From: Moniliophthora roreri
Lineage: Eukaryota; Basidiomycota; Agaricomycetes; Agaricales; Marasmiaceae
Direction: 5' to 3'
Length of the DNA stretch: 64,000 nt
Assembly (NCBI GenBank): GCA_001466705.2
Contig: LATX02000245.1
Location: 124,001-188,000 of the forward strand
The notes under the pieces were generated by a model. That model was not told the origin of the DNA, searched no databases, and saw nothing but the letters and a program-made list of their open reading frames with translations. Position numbers and translations under genes: made by a program. Positions 1-11,890 of this stretch are shown piece after piece (position 1 is the first letter of the stretch; each line of letters opens with the position of its first letter).

Positions 1-60
1 CAGTATTCATATTCAAAATTCAGCCCTGACTAGACTTCCAACTTGTTTCCAACCACCATC

Positions 61-1297
61 ATGATGTCGATGCCTAGTGCCGATCCTCCTAAACGATTCA
101 TTCGACTCCATAATAAGACTCGAAGCGGTTGCGCAACGTGCAAGAGACGACATGTCAAAGTAAGCATCAGCTGCGGTCTTCTTTTTTACCCTGCTTACCT
201 TCTTTTCGTCACAGTGCGATGAAACAAAGCCAATATGTCAGAATTGTTCTCGACGCAGTACCGATTGCGTGTGGAAGAAGACGAGGAACAAACAAACGGC
301 AACACTCGCACTCTGCAAGCCCTTGTCGGCACCGAGACCTGTAACAATGGATACCACGTCTCTTCGTATCATTCATCATTTCAGCATTTTAACTTCCGCC
401 TCTTTTTGCTCGGATCCCGTGTGCAGTGCTTCAACTGCTACCACCGTGCCTCAGCTGGCATGGGGCAATCCACACCTCTTGCATGCCGTATTATCGGTCA
501 CAGCGCTTCATCTCAGCCGATTGTACCCCAAAGTATCCTCCAATTCCAACGAGATCAACTGGTCGGGCCTGGCTTCCAGCCATCGGAGAGCAGCCATCGC
601 TGCTCTCCCCAGTGCTAGGGATCCCGACGCGAAGTTCGTGGCCATGTTGTGTTTTACGGCGTACACAATCTCATCGTCTTTATATTCATCCCCGGAGAAC
701 ATCTTTTCACTAGTGTCTTCGCTGCATAATGTCTGGTCTGCGTTGGAAGGCTGGCATAGGCATAAAAGCGAGGATGTCAAGGATCTGGATCCACTTGTTG
801 TGAATGTTGTGTCGGACTCGGCGATGGAGAAATTGGCAGATTTGCAACAGATATATGATCCCTCAGAGGCCACTCCCTGTGTGGAATCAGAGGAACAATT
901 CGGACCCGACATTAGAGAGGCGTATCGAGAGGCGGTGGAAGCGCTGTGCGTTGCATATACACGTTGTCGAAATGGGTTTGAAGGAAAGAGTATGGTCTTG
1001 TGGCCAGCGCTCTTTGGAAAGAAGTTTTATACATTACTGAAGGAGCGGAGACAGAGGGCACTGGTACTGTTGTATTGTTATCTGGTTATGCTGGAGGATG
1101 CAAGCGGAGGGCGTTGGTGGTTGAGCGAGGTCGGCAGGTGTGTGGAGTATGTTTATGAGCTGCTAAATATCAGGTGGAAGAACTGGTTGCATGATGTTTA
1201 TTCGGGACACGTACAAAGTCGTCGACAGCTCGTTACGGTTGCAGAAGCCTGTCAGACTGTCAGAAAGACAGGTCCGTTACGGTCTCGAACGAGATGA
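61..1297 (+). CDS. Zn2Cys6 transcription factor, Upc2-like (copy A)
   Basis: Two exons, 61-159 and 215-1297, give 393 residues. The spliced N-terminus holds a perfect Cys-x2-Cys-x6-Cys-x6-Cys-x2-Cys-x6-Cys cluster (Cys24, 27, 34, 41, 44, 51), the fungal binuclear zinc DNA-binding domain. The phase-0 intron (gtaagc...cacag) falls exactly before the third cysteine. The rest resembles the Upc2 / fungal-specific regulator domain: an 'IHHF' motif near the start, then helices ending in 'ERRQRALVLLY'. The family acts in the nucleus as a promoter-binding regulator; yeast Upc2 controls sterol genes, but the target here is unknown. Close paralogs lie 40 kb away in this window with the same intron position. 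The family and splice site are clear; the regulated pathway is not. Confidence 0.9.
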
Positions 1298-3131
1298 TTC
1301 GGTACTCGGAAGAAACGGTCGTCAAAGGGTGCTCAGTAAGAATCTGCTTTGTATACGTCGGCAGTTTATACTAAAATCGTTAGGTTCACGAACTTGATGT
1401 AATTACAATAATTTCGTGGCGTAATTTGGAATGATTCGTAGAGACTACATGACTGATAAAACCCACCAGTATAACAACTGATATGAGCAATCCAAGGCTG
1501 CCGGTGAATCTTGAAATTGAAGCGCTTGAGATGACCCAAGCGCCGGCAGGCAAATTTGAAAATTCGGTTTCTCAGTAACCACCATGTTCTCCTTTAACCA
1601 ACAGCCAAAATCTACCCCTCCATAGGCAAGGCAACCTTAGAGGGACACTGGCCATAAATAAACATGGAAACGAGTCGCCACGTACATGACAGGCACGGTT
1701 TGGACGTGATCATCGATGAGGTGGTTGAACATGGAGACGTTGATTTACTGGTGAGTTTCCTGCCCTGCATTTTGAATACCAATTCACGCTTTATTTTTGT
1801 GTGATAGTGATCCGGTTGAGGAGTCCGAAAACCATGCGATTAACCCGAAAAGTGCATCTTTACTTGTCGACCACTCAGGCTACAGTTACACATAACAAGC
1901 CCCCATCTGGAACTCTTCTCCAAGCAGTCGCCGGGAAGATTCCTTGGGACTGTCACTACGAATCGTCAAAGCTGTTCATTTGCTTTCTCGGGCAAGCTGG
2001 TTCTTCCGAATACGTCCACAAATTGGTCTTTGGATCAGGCGCGTCTTTTTTTTCTGACACGTGGAACGGAAATGCGTCAGCCGGGCGGACGGCTTCTCGA
2101 TCCAAATGATGCCTACATGGGTATTTGCGATTGTCAGCGCATGTCAGCCTCCGTCAACGAATCCGGCAACCATATCTCAATCGGTTTGGAATCAACACTC
2201 GACATGCCAAGTCTTTGGAGCCGCTCTTGCTAGTCAGGGAACCTGGTAAGTTACCCATGCCGTCCGACAACTATTTTTGGCTCAGTCAGGCTTCCGTTCA
2301 ACGTTCAATTACAACCTCGCAGTTGAAGGATGATTCACAGAATGGTTCCAAAACTTTCGGTGCAGGTAGCCAATGGCAGCTAACTATATCGTCAGCAGTG
2401 GAACACACTAGACTTGATACTCTGTGTGAGTGAATTTTCTCCGTGTCTCAAAGCCCAAGGTAACTCATAATGAAGTCATTTCCCTTGACAGAGACAGGCC
2501 TCCGTGATATCCAATCAAATCTACTTGGTAGGAACAAGCTATGGTCTGGTGTTGAGTTGCACTAAAATGCACCGCCAGGTTGTCGTTGAGCCAAGGAGAG
2601 GTGCCCGTGCCGACCTGTTTCAGAACTCGCATTTGATGCTGAGATCAAGTCGTGTGCCGCTTGCCTAGAGAAGTCGAGAACGCCAAGTTAGACCAACCCA
2701 CTTCGAGTTTTACAAGAAAAATGGTGGTCACTCGACAATTATCAGCAGAAGAAAGCACTTAGCAGATAGGCAGACGTACGACGAGGACGATGAAGCGATT
2801 TTCGAAGGCGGTTGAGTAAGGTTCACCCTCTGAAACGATGTCATATGTTGAGACCTCTAGCCAGGCTTGGCTCCAGTCACGCATCCTAGCTGCACATGCG
2901 CTCCCATCGTCCGCCCAAGCCTCAACCAAGCTTACCGAACGCCGTCCATCTTGCCGAACCACCAAAGGAGAACGCTTTCCTAGCAAAATGGGATGTCGTG
3001 TGATCATCAAAAAGCGGGATTTGATGGGGATCAGTTATTCTGGGGCCCCGCGGTGGAAGCAATAAAAGGTACACCACCTTCGAAAGCCGCCCTTCTTTGC
3101 CTTCCTCAAGCCTTCATACCCCAAGGTCTTC
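1298..3131. other. Intergenic region, no supported gene
   Basis: A short reading frame starts at 1664 behind an AT-rich 'ataaataa' and meets a plausible donor at 1751, but joining to the acceptor near 1807 gives an immediate stop. Open stretches at 1801-2433 share no frame and match no family I recognise. Decayed coding sequence is possible. Confidence 0.4.
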
Positions 3132-5523
3132 ATGATGGGGGTCAGTTCCTTTCTTTCCCTCTTTTTCTTGGCATACTTGCTCATATTTTCTTCTCTCTTT
3201 GGAACTCTAGTACAGCGCAAAGATTGCATCCAATCCCGTAAATCTTCCTTGACTTGAGTCTTTAGCTGAGATAATCTCCCTCATTTCTAGTACGTCGTGG
3301 GTTCATTCGCATGTATCGGTGGTGGTCTCTTCGGTCTGGACATTTCGTCCATGTCAGGTGTTCTGACGGTGAGTATAGCTTCTTCAGATGACTATCGATA
3401 GTGTGTTGATATCTTGAACCTCAATTAGAACCCGTACTACCTTCGACAGTTTAACAGCGTACATCATTCCATTGCTTCATATCATTGAGAGAGCAGCGCT
3501 GACTCAAGATATCTGTAGCCGGGTGAATCAGCCCAAGGAGCAATGGTCGCATCAATGCCTGCGGGCTCGCTCGTAGGTGCGCTCGCTGTCACACAACTCG
3601 GTGATCGCTTGGGAAGGAAGAAAACCATCATGCTCTCTGCGTTGATCTGGATTATCGGTTCTATTCTTCAGTGCGCATCTCAGAATCGCGGTATGCTCGT
3701 CGCAGGCCGTGTTATTGGCGGTATTTCTGTTGGTATCGTCAGTGCTGTGGTGCCCATATACCAATCCGAAATTACTCCACCAGCGATTCGTGGACGTCTT
3801 GTCTCCCTTCAACAATGGTTCGTACGGCTCGTGTCCCAGAAGCACATTTCATTGACCGCTATGCAGGTCAATCACCTGGGGTATCCTCATCCAATACTTC
3901 ATTCAATTTGGTTGCTCCGAGATCGAAGGCGTAGCGTCATTCCGAATTCCATGGGGTCTACAGATGATACCGGCGATTATCCTGTTCTTTGGCATGTTCT
4001 TCTTCCCCGAATCTCCTCGTTGGTTGCTCGATCATGATAGGCAAGTCTGGCTTATGTCTGATGTACCACTCCTTATTGACGGGTTCCCTCTCACAGGGAG
4101 GACGAGGCTTTGCAGATCCTCGCTGACCTTCATGGAAAAGGAGATCGTAACAACGAGCTGGTCAGACTCGAGTTTGAGGAGATCGAGGAACAGGTGTGCA
4201 TCGTTTTTCGAAACCTTTCATTGTTGTAGCTCTGACGCTTCTCGAAATCAGGTCATTTTCGGACGCAATGAAGGAGCCAAGTCATACCTCGACTTACTCA
4301 AGGGCAACAACCCACGTCGTGTCTTCCTCGGGATGGGTCTACAGATGTGGTCGCAGCTTACCGGGATGAACGTTATGATGCAAGTGACCTTGTTTGATGA
4401 CGATGTGACTGCTCACCTCCGTGAATAGGTACTACATCACGTACGTGTTTCGTGGAATTGGCCTTGTTAGCAGAAGAGCTGGGTTGATTGCTGCTGTGAG
4501 TGTTGAAGTTTGTGCTACGTCCGACTAGCTGCTCACCTCGGGTTCGTCAGTCTGTGCAATATGTCCTCAACGTCGTCATGACCAGTATGTGCTGATTTCT
4601 TGTACCACCTATGAATACGAAGACTGACGAGCCGCTCTCATAGTTCCTGCTATCCTATACATCGACAAGTGGGGTCGTCGGCCAATGCTCATCGCTGGTC
4701 TGACTTTGATGGGCTTCTTTTTGTTCCTCGTGGGAGGCTTGCAAGGGCGTCTTGGGGACTGGGGAGAGGTTGATAATGAACGTGAGTCTTGTCTCGAAAG
4801 GTGAATCAGAGTTGGCGTACTGAACCGCAAGGAAACAGGTGTTTGGGTTATCCAAGGCCACGACGCTGCTACCAGGGGTATTATTGTGTTATCGTACTTC
4901 TTCGTCTGCGGGTACGGGCTTTGTTACGACAACTTCCCCGCTCTGTACTGAAGTACCTTCGCTAGTTTCGCAGTGACTATGGGCCCCGTGTCCTGGACGT
5001 ATCCCGCAGAAATTGTAGGGTCTCCTTACTTTCGCCTTCGCGGTAGCTAACCCGACCCATACTCATCATAGTACTCCCTCAAAGTTCGCGCCAAGGCCGT
5101 CTCGCTCGCAACCGTGAGTCCCTTCAGCTGCAGAGTTACATCCACCGCTGAATTTCCCAAATAGGCTACCAACTGGACCTTCAACTTCGCTCTCGCATGG
5201 GCCGTTCCCCCCAGTTTCGCCACCATTGCCTACAAGACCTACTTCATCTTCGGCACCTTCAACTTTGCAGCATGTATTCACGTCATCTTCATGTTTCCTG
5301 AAACGGTCGGAAGGAGTTTGGAAGAGGTCGAGGACATCTTTGCGGAAGGACATGCGTTTACTGCCTGGAAGATTGGGAAAAATGTTGGAAAGAGAACTCT
5401 TGAACAGATGCATCGGAAGGATGCGGTGAGTGTTTCGGTAACACCGTGATGACCTCTCGAGTTGATAATCCCTTTGAATGTGACCAGGATGGTGCCGGCT
5501 CCGACGTGGACGAGAAAGTTTGA
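3132..5523 (+). CDS. MFS sugar (hexose) transporter
   Basis: Sixteen exons: 3132-3140, 3211-3237, 3291-3368, 3429-3458, 3519-3817, 3867-4040, 4097-4193, 4252-4379, 4429-4495, 4551-4584, 4644-4781, 4839-4911, 4966-5014, 5072-5113, 5165-5425, 5488-5523. They encode 513 residues, the usual size for a 12-span sugar porter of the plasma membrane that moves hexoses by proton symport or facilitated diffusion. Family signatures in order: 'GDRLGRKK' (loop 2-3), 'PESPRWLL', 'GRRPMLIAG' (loop 8-9), and 'PETVGRSLEEVEDIF' near the end, followed by an acidic tail. Two introns begin with GC rather than GT (4041 gcaagt, 4380 gcaagt); reading through nearby GT sites gives stops, so the GC donors are needed. 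The substrate cannot be fixed from sequence. A start at the second Met (3135) is equally possible. Confidence 0.94.
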
Positions 5524-5643
5524 GGGTGCTTGTTCCTACGCTAAACCGTTCGATTATTCAGTGTTCCTTCAGTCGTATACAACACCTGAGTATCTTGTTT
5601 TCGTGTATTCATTGAGTACGGTACTGGATTATGGTTTTCTGCC

Positions 5644-6219
5644 GTGAACGTTGTGAAAGAACTGAGTCAGAGAGTCAGCCTGAGAGCACCGGCGCTTTTT
5701 GGACCCTTTTTCACCTTTCGCCAATATCAACACGCCCACGATGCCTCAGGCCTTGGTGTCGTTCGCTTCCATCTGCTCACCAACCAGGAATACCTAAGAG
5801 GATCGTACACGAGATTGGGCTTCACAGTTGAAATTCCTCATAAACGGAATGCGGATGGAACTTTTTCAGAGGAGGCTCAGGCTAGGCATGGAAACCCAGA
5901 TTGTGCGTACATTCTCAATATTCAAGAGATGTAAAGATTAATATCTTCACTTTGCTAATAAAGCACTCCGTGGACTAGCTATGACGAAAGGAACAGAAAA
6001 ACCTCCGACGCTGTTATACTGGGCCGCCTTTCGTCCACGCCTTTTTCAAGCATAATATCTACTGATACCGCCCAGTTGACTCTCCAAAGAACATCCAGCC
6101 CACATCGGCCGAGCATGAAGAAATCCAGTCGAGCACTGCCAACGCTATCGTTATACCCCTTCAGCAAAATACAATCTACCAGGCTGTATACTTTTCAGCC
6201 CGAAGTACCTTTCCTTTCT
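5644..6219 (+). other. Coding-like region of unknown nature
   Basis: An open frame without an in-frame ATG runs from 5644 to about 5923. It can be joined across a plausible 55-nt intron (gtaaag at 5924 to ctag at 5978, with internal 'ctaata') to a second open stretch ending at a stop at 6219. The joined product would be about 170 residues and I recognise no domain. It begins about 120 nt after the transporter stop. Lack of a start codon suggests either a missed upstream exon or a decayed gene. Confidence 0.25.
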
Positions 6220-6962
6220 TGACGAGGACGATGGATTCGATTTGAAGGAAGTCTGCCCGTGGTTATTCCGTTTTCTGCCGGTGGAGATCGAGATGGGAAG
6301 ATCTTTCAGCGACGTTGCACCAAGACGCTAGGGTTCGACTGAGAATGAGGTCATAAAGGTGTGTAACGGCTCCTTCCGTCGTTGAGTTTCTTTTCTGACT
6401 ATCATTTCTTTCAAGATCGTGCTGGGAGAACTGTTGAAGCTGCTGTCGTCATCATCACCAACTCTATCCCCCGGTACATCGACGAATCTGGCTGTACCTA
6501 ATTTCGGCATGTGCTCGCTGGATGAAGCAATACCGTCTCATTTTCCCCACTCCCAGTCGATGTCTGACGAGTTTCACCTGCGTCGGTGGCCCGGAGGGGC
6601 TCGTACGAACGCGAACGGCATGTTCAACAAATGAGAGTGCCATGGCCCATAATATGAATGAGCGATGGTGTAGGCTTCGCGTTTGAAGGACGCTGCAGCC
6701 AGGAGCAGAATTCAGTTTTGCTTCTGTGAATCCGTTTCTCGCATAGCTTCTCAAGATGAACGGTCAGAAAACACGCTCAGACCCATCCCTAGGTATTTTG
6801 TCCATGATTACACAAATTCTGATTGGTTTACTAACGATACATAGGTATACATGATACGAAAATCCATGATGAACGAGACAAAGAGAATATCAACTCCTAC
6901 GCATCCATTATCCGCATTCACTATCCTCTATAATGTTGTACCGACTCCTTCTAGCTTCCCGA
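6220..6962. other. Intergenic region, nothing recognised
   Basis: Only short overlapping frames on both strands, none with a matching splice partner or known motif. Confidence 0.4.
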
Positions 6963-8419
6963 TCAGCCGAAGAGGACACTGTCAACGGTGACTGTCCTGC
7001 GGATGTGGGCCGGCGCCTTTCCTTTCCCAGCCTCGACTGGCGGAACCACATCCGTCGGAGAAACATTCTCTGCCGCCTTGACGATGGCAGTACGACTTTG
7101 GCTTTCAGGGAGATGCATACTCTGAAGGATGTAATCGTCCTGCTCCCACGAAGGGAGACTGCCGAAGAAAACAGGTGCCAGGTTAGAGGCACTAGGAAAA
7201 GGATTGACGAAGACTGGTGTGTCTCGCGGGAGGTAAATGGTTTGATTGTTGGGTTGAGCAATATAATTGGAAAGCGGGGCAGGCGGTAGCGCCAAACTTT
7301 CAGCCGAGGAACTGGGTTCGATTGGTTTGGGCCCCGGAGGGATATACTCGTCCTCTTCTTCGTCGGCAACCTGCTTTGGTTTCTTGGCAAACGGGTTGGG
7401 TGGTAAAGGGAAGAACTCGTTTTCGATAGGCTTGGAAAGGAGAGGGTTTAGATTATCTTCCTTCTCTTTGTCGTCTCTCCGAATGGGTCGCACGCCCACC
7501 GCAGGGTTAGTTGGCAAGCGAGAGAGCTGACAATTCTTGGTTTCGGATCGCCGAGGAAGTGTATCCTCTTCGCCATTGTCGCTCCCAGGAACTCGACGAG
7601 CGTCAGACAAGCTGGGTGGTGTATGAGCAGTGATAGACTGAGTAGTTTTTGCCTCGTCGAGCGGTGTAGGAACGGAGTCATCCTCAATGGGCTCGGAAAG
7701 AAAGGGGTTCAGATCATCTTCCTCCTCCTCCTCACTCCAAATTGGTCGCACACTCGCCGCGTGGTTATTGGGGAAGTAAGGGAATGGGTATTCTTCGGGT
7801 TGGGATAGCAGGAGACGAAAGGGATGATCTGCTTCTTCTTCTTCTTCCTCGTCGTCGCTCCACACGGGATTAGTTGGCAAGTGAGAGAACGGGCATTCTT
7901 TGAGTTTGGATGGCAGGCGCTGAAGAGGATGTGTATCCTCTTCGTCATTGTCGCTCCCAATAGCTCGACGGGCGTTAGAGATGCTGGATGGTGTAGGAGC
8001 AGTGACGGGCTGAGTAGCTTTCGCTTCATCAAGTGGGTTGGACGGTGTAGGAAGAGAGTCATCCTCAATGGGCTCGGAAAGAAAGGGGTTCAGATCGTCT
8101 TCTTCCTCTGGGCTTGGTGGCGTGGAGAAGCAGCTGTCTTCGTTCCTGGATGCACGGTCGACAGGCGGGTGGACCAACTTGTCTTTAGAGTCGTGTCCTT
8201 TCTCTTCATCACCGTCAGTTGGAGACTGTAGCCAACTCGAGGTACCAGTGAGGGCGAAGAAGTCCGCCAGGTACATCAAGTCTTCGGCTTTGCTGGTGGC
8301 AGTAGCTTTGCTATCTTCGGTAGCCTGGTTAAAGTCAGCACAAAGTAGAGACACGAGGCCAATTTGAAGCTTACCCGTTCGGTGAAACCGGTGTTCATGA
8401 TCGTGTTGTTGTTATTCAT
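6963..8419 (-). CDS. Acidic, internally repeated protein of unknown function
   Basis: Exon 1 is 8419-8375, intron 8374-8325 (gtaagc...accag), exon 2 is 8324-6963; 468 residues. The protein looks disordered and rich in Glu, Asp, Pro and Ser. A unit of roughly 110 residues occurs at least twice and partly a third time; its landmarks are 'DDLNPFLSEPIEDDS', then 'ARR.xGSDN.EEDT', then 'LPTNP'. The third unit is diverged ('NLNPLLSKPIEN'). Runs of Glu such as 'DDEEEEEE' separate the units. No enzyme domain, signal peptide or membrane span is visible. The single intron restores an N-terminus starting with Asn-rich 'MNNNNTIMN'. A scaffold or nuclear role is possible but unproven. The reading frame is long and the splice sites are good, so I am fairly sure it is a real gene. 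Confidence 0.72.
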
Positions 8420-9050
8420 CCTAGTCTTTGCGTTACTATGTTATGAGGGTCGTCTTGTTGGCTCAGTCTTTGCTAGGAGAAGTGGAAAGAAGATGAGCAA
8501 GATGTCGAGCATCAGCATGTTCAAATAGATTTCAGGTGTGGCAGCGAGTCTATCAATCGTGCCCGCTTTCGGTAGTCACATTTCTCAGAAAGGGAATGGA
8601 GTCCGTGGCAGCATTCTCAATGGTTATTGTTCCTGTTCGAGTCTTGTTCAAATGTCTCGCGGGCAGTTATGGTGTGAAATCTTGCCCTGCTTCTACATTC
8701 TCCAATATTTGTGCATTGTTTCTTGTATCAAGGCTTGAGACAATTTTAGGAACCTAAAGGCACAGAAGTGAGCGGGATTTCACCCCAGTAGCAGTAGCTC
8801 AACGCTCAACTGTAGTTCCTATTTTGGCCAACATAGAATCCATTTCAATTCACGAGTTGCTTGCCATCGGTAAACCGGTCTTGAAGCTCAGATTCTTGCG
8901 GCAACATACTTCTATGCTTCTCAGCCACAAGTCCCATGCCCTGATCATATCAATCAGAGCAATATTGGACGTCCTCTTCTCGAGTCGAGATGCAATGACT
9001 CAGCCCCGGATCAAATAACAAAAAAAAGTTGGAGACGTTCAGGACCATAT
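8420..9050. other. Intergenic region
   Basis: Separates the minus-strand acidic-protein gene from tRNA-Gly. It should contain that gene's promoter; I see no clear TATA box and no coding sequence. Confidence 0.4.
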
Positions 9051-9134
9051 GCTCAAGCGGGGAGTCGAACCCCGTTCGCGACCTGATTATGCAATTATGG
9101 GAAGGTCGCATCATAACCGTTAGACCACTTGAGC
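9051..9134 (-). tRNA. tRNA-Gly (CCC), with a short intron
   Basis: On the minus strand the 84 nt fold as a tRNA: acceptor stem GCTCAAG/CTTGAGC (7 bp), D arm with 'AACGGTTA', anticodon stem CGACC/GGTCG, T arm CGGGG-TTCGACT-CCCCG. The anticodon loop reads TT-CCC-A, followed by an insertion of about 13 nt after position 37, the usual site of nuclear tRNA introns. An alternative stem register would give anticodon UCC, also glycine. Confidence 0.85.
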
Positions 9135-9278
9135 TTACGCATTGGGTATGTGAATCTTATTACATACCGTTCTTTCTGTGGCACCGCTTTGGACCGTACT
9201 GTTAGATTTCGCAGAAACAACTAGATCGGAAAACAAAGGGATGCACTTCGACACGCGAAATGCCACGATCAAGAGGGA

Positions 9279-9285
9279 TATAAAA
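9279..9285 (+). promoter_or_regulatory. TATA box of the 9337 gene
   Basis: 'tataaaa' in 'gggatataaaaggg', 58 nt upstream of the ATG at 9337. Confidence 0.6.
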
Positions 9286-9336
9286 GGGATCTACTGTTCG
9301 GATTCCTCATTTACGATCGACCAAGCATTCCTCGTA

Positions 9337-9976
9337 ATGGAATCCTCTCAACTACAGCCCAGGTATGACTGATTTCCACGACTACTAGTATTGTATCATT
9401 GAGCTAGTTCCAACCTGTTACCAACTTAGTGAAATGGATACCCAGCTCTCAACCACCACTACCAACAACACCGCTCCTATCGCCGAATCAGGCAATGCTT
9501 CTCTCTCTCCTCGAACACTGAGACATGTACCGGCCATGCACAATCTCAATCTGAGCAATGCTGAGGACATGATCCAGAGCGAAGATGAAAGCAGTGCCAT
9601 GGATTCCTACCTACGCTCCTATGACCCAGACGGCGACGACGCCATGGACACTGGTACGGAGAGTGACCGATCCTTCAATCGGATGTACACCCACCACGCC
9701 AACTCCTCCGATGTGTCCATATCTTCCGTCCCAGCTTCTCCATTAGAGACCAAGTACCCTTATCCCTGTGCTGTCATATACGAAGGATGCGGAGGAGAGA
9801 AGTTGGAAGGGTATGAATATCATGAACAGGATAGACCGGTTGCTCGGTTTGGATTCGCATCGAAAACGTCTTTTTGTTGTGAATCGTGCCGTTCAAGGAG
9901 TTCTTCAATGAGCTCCTTGTGTTCCTTGTCCTATTCAGCGGATTGTTCGGACATGGAGGTTGATGAGGCTAATTAG
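9337..9976 (+). CDS. Small Ser/Cys-rich orphan protein
   Basis: Exons 9337-9362 and 9430-9976, intron 9363-9429 (gtatga...cttag), 190 residues. The first exon adds nine codons in frame and sits just below a TATA box, which is why I prefer this start to the ATG at 9436. The N-terminal two thirds are Ser/Thr/Asp rich and look disordered. The last third has a folded-looking patch ('YPYPCAVIYEGCGG') and a Cys cluster, 'FCCESCRSR', followed by a Ser-rich tail ending in acidic residues. The Cys pattern could bind metal but fits no family I know. No signal peptide or membrane span. Confidence 0.6.
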
Positions 9977-11846
9977 GTTGACTGTTCACCGGCGAAAGGA
10001 ACCTTTTTTTTTTACTAGCCATGATGTCCATGTATCGATATGTTCATGCCTATGTGATAAGTAGATGCGATCTTCATTGAAAGCCGATGTTGAATGTGCG
10101 GAAGGGTGGTTGAGTTGATCTGCACCACGCTTGAGGCGCCTATGAAAGGGGCGTTAGAGTGCCGAGACTATGAATCGACGAAGAGACATTTCTTACCCAT
10201 CCCGTCTTATAATACCGCTCCAATGACGCATAATTGGAGGGTGAACCAGTGGCCATCGCGTTAGATAGCTCTAGAAACACACGCCACGCTGGATGCACCA
10301 AGCGATAGACATAGCTCGTACGCTTCCAAGCTTGCAGACCACGGGATGGTTAATTGCCACTTCTCCATCGATTCTGGCAGATTCTACCTTGTGAATTTGG
10401 AACGCGGAGAGCATTGCGCCAAAATGTTGGAGACTGGACCTGCCGGTATTACACATGAGGTTCGTCATAGCATGTAGGCGACCACCTAATAGTAAAGCTG
10501 TTTTGGACCTGACACTGGGATCCCACTCTCGCCGAATCCTGCCGGTTTGAGGTCAGGCATTTGGGTGACATTCAGAGAGTTTGGTGTATAGATACCGGTT
10601 CCTTGCTTGTCCCGGAGCCACCCAAACTGCTTGAGGAAGAAGGGAATTTAGCGAAAAAAATCCCAAAAGAACTAACTTTACGATACCATGCCCTGGAATG
10701 CAAAAATTCAGAATGTGCTCGAATATTATTTATTGGTCAAACAGCACATCACATAGGCATTTCTTCATAGATTACTTTCAGATTGTGATATTTTTGCAGG
10801 TGTGCCAGTTCGGCGTCGAGGGTTAAATGCGACAGATTGGAATGGTGTGGTATGGTAGAAAGCGCCTGCGCCGTGAACGAAAGCGCTCGTATACGTGGAC
10901 CCTGGCCGTTCCCACGATCAGTGCACCCTTTTCGTTTGTCATAGCCCTACTTGCAGTACGACAGTCGGTCGTCTCTTTCAGGCCCGCTAGAAATTAGATT
11001 GATGATCTGTGGAATATTATCAATTGCCCCGAGGAAATGCTTTTTATGCACGGTGCTTGGACGCACCAGTTTGGGACTCGCTATTTTCGGCCGATCTCCG
11101 TTACTCAGGCTCTACATTTACCTTCATACCCACTAAAACCCCAGACTCCTTTATCCAGTCCCTCTGGAAATCTTGCTCATTGTGAAGAGAGCTACGCCAG
11201 GTTTCGAGCACCAGGTCCTTTGGAAGTGCCTTCCGGTCCCATTTCGCTAGGTTGCATTGGAGCCGTAGATTCATGGTTGATATGAAACGATTATGGATTT
11301 CGGTTTTGGTGTGTTCGTACTCTCCTCCTTCTTGGATGACTCTCATTTCTTAGTCTCTAGATGAGATATGTTGTCTCGGACACCAAGATACGGCTTCTTC
11401 CTTTCCCTGCTCCCTCGCAGAAACCCACTGGGGGATAAAGGGAACCTCGCTCCTACTCTTTGAAGTTCTTCCTTAAATTCTCCCAGAATCGTGGTAGTTC
11501 TCGACCCCATTTTCCTTTTCTATTCTTGCACCACATTTCCCTTTTTACCCCCTTGCAGCGTGCTCTCCTGGCCCAACCTCTATGATTTCGAATCTATCTC
11601 TCAAATATCGGGGTCTTGTCATGCCATAGAGGGTCATCGACTATACATATTGAAGGTCCCCCGGTTGGTAATTGCATTTTGCAACCGCAAACTGACTATA
11701 CTGAATACGGATCTACTTTAGTCTCCACTCCGACTATATCATTCATCAAAATTATTCCTATATCATAAGACTTCAAGTCACCAATGGTACATGACGCTGG
11801 CGTACCGGCAACACCGGCAATTTTTTCTTTTTCACGAGGCCCGAGT
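9977..11846. other. 1.9 kb intergenic region
   Basis: Only short unmatched frames. The right end must carry the monooxygenase promoter, including a pyrimidine-rich stretch around 11480-11560. Confidence 0.4.
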
Positions 11847-11852
11847 TATATA
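11847..11852 (+). promoter_or_regulatory. TATA box of the monooxygenase gene
   Basis: 'tatata' 39-44 nt upstream of the ATG at 11891. Confidence 0.55.
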
Positions 11853-11890
11853 CCCCGAACAAGGGGCAATCAACCCTCAATAGCTCCACC

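Noticed and set aside
508..912. 134-codon minus-strand frame
   Set aside because: Antisense shadow of the regulator domain of copy A, whose splice sites and zinc cluster are clear.
1664..1807. Possible small gene starting at 1664
   Set aside because: The donor is good, but joining to the only close acceptor gives an immediate stop, and unspliced it codes for fewer than 50 residues.
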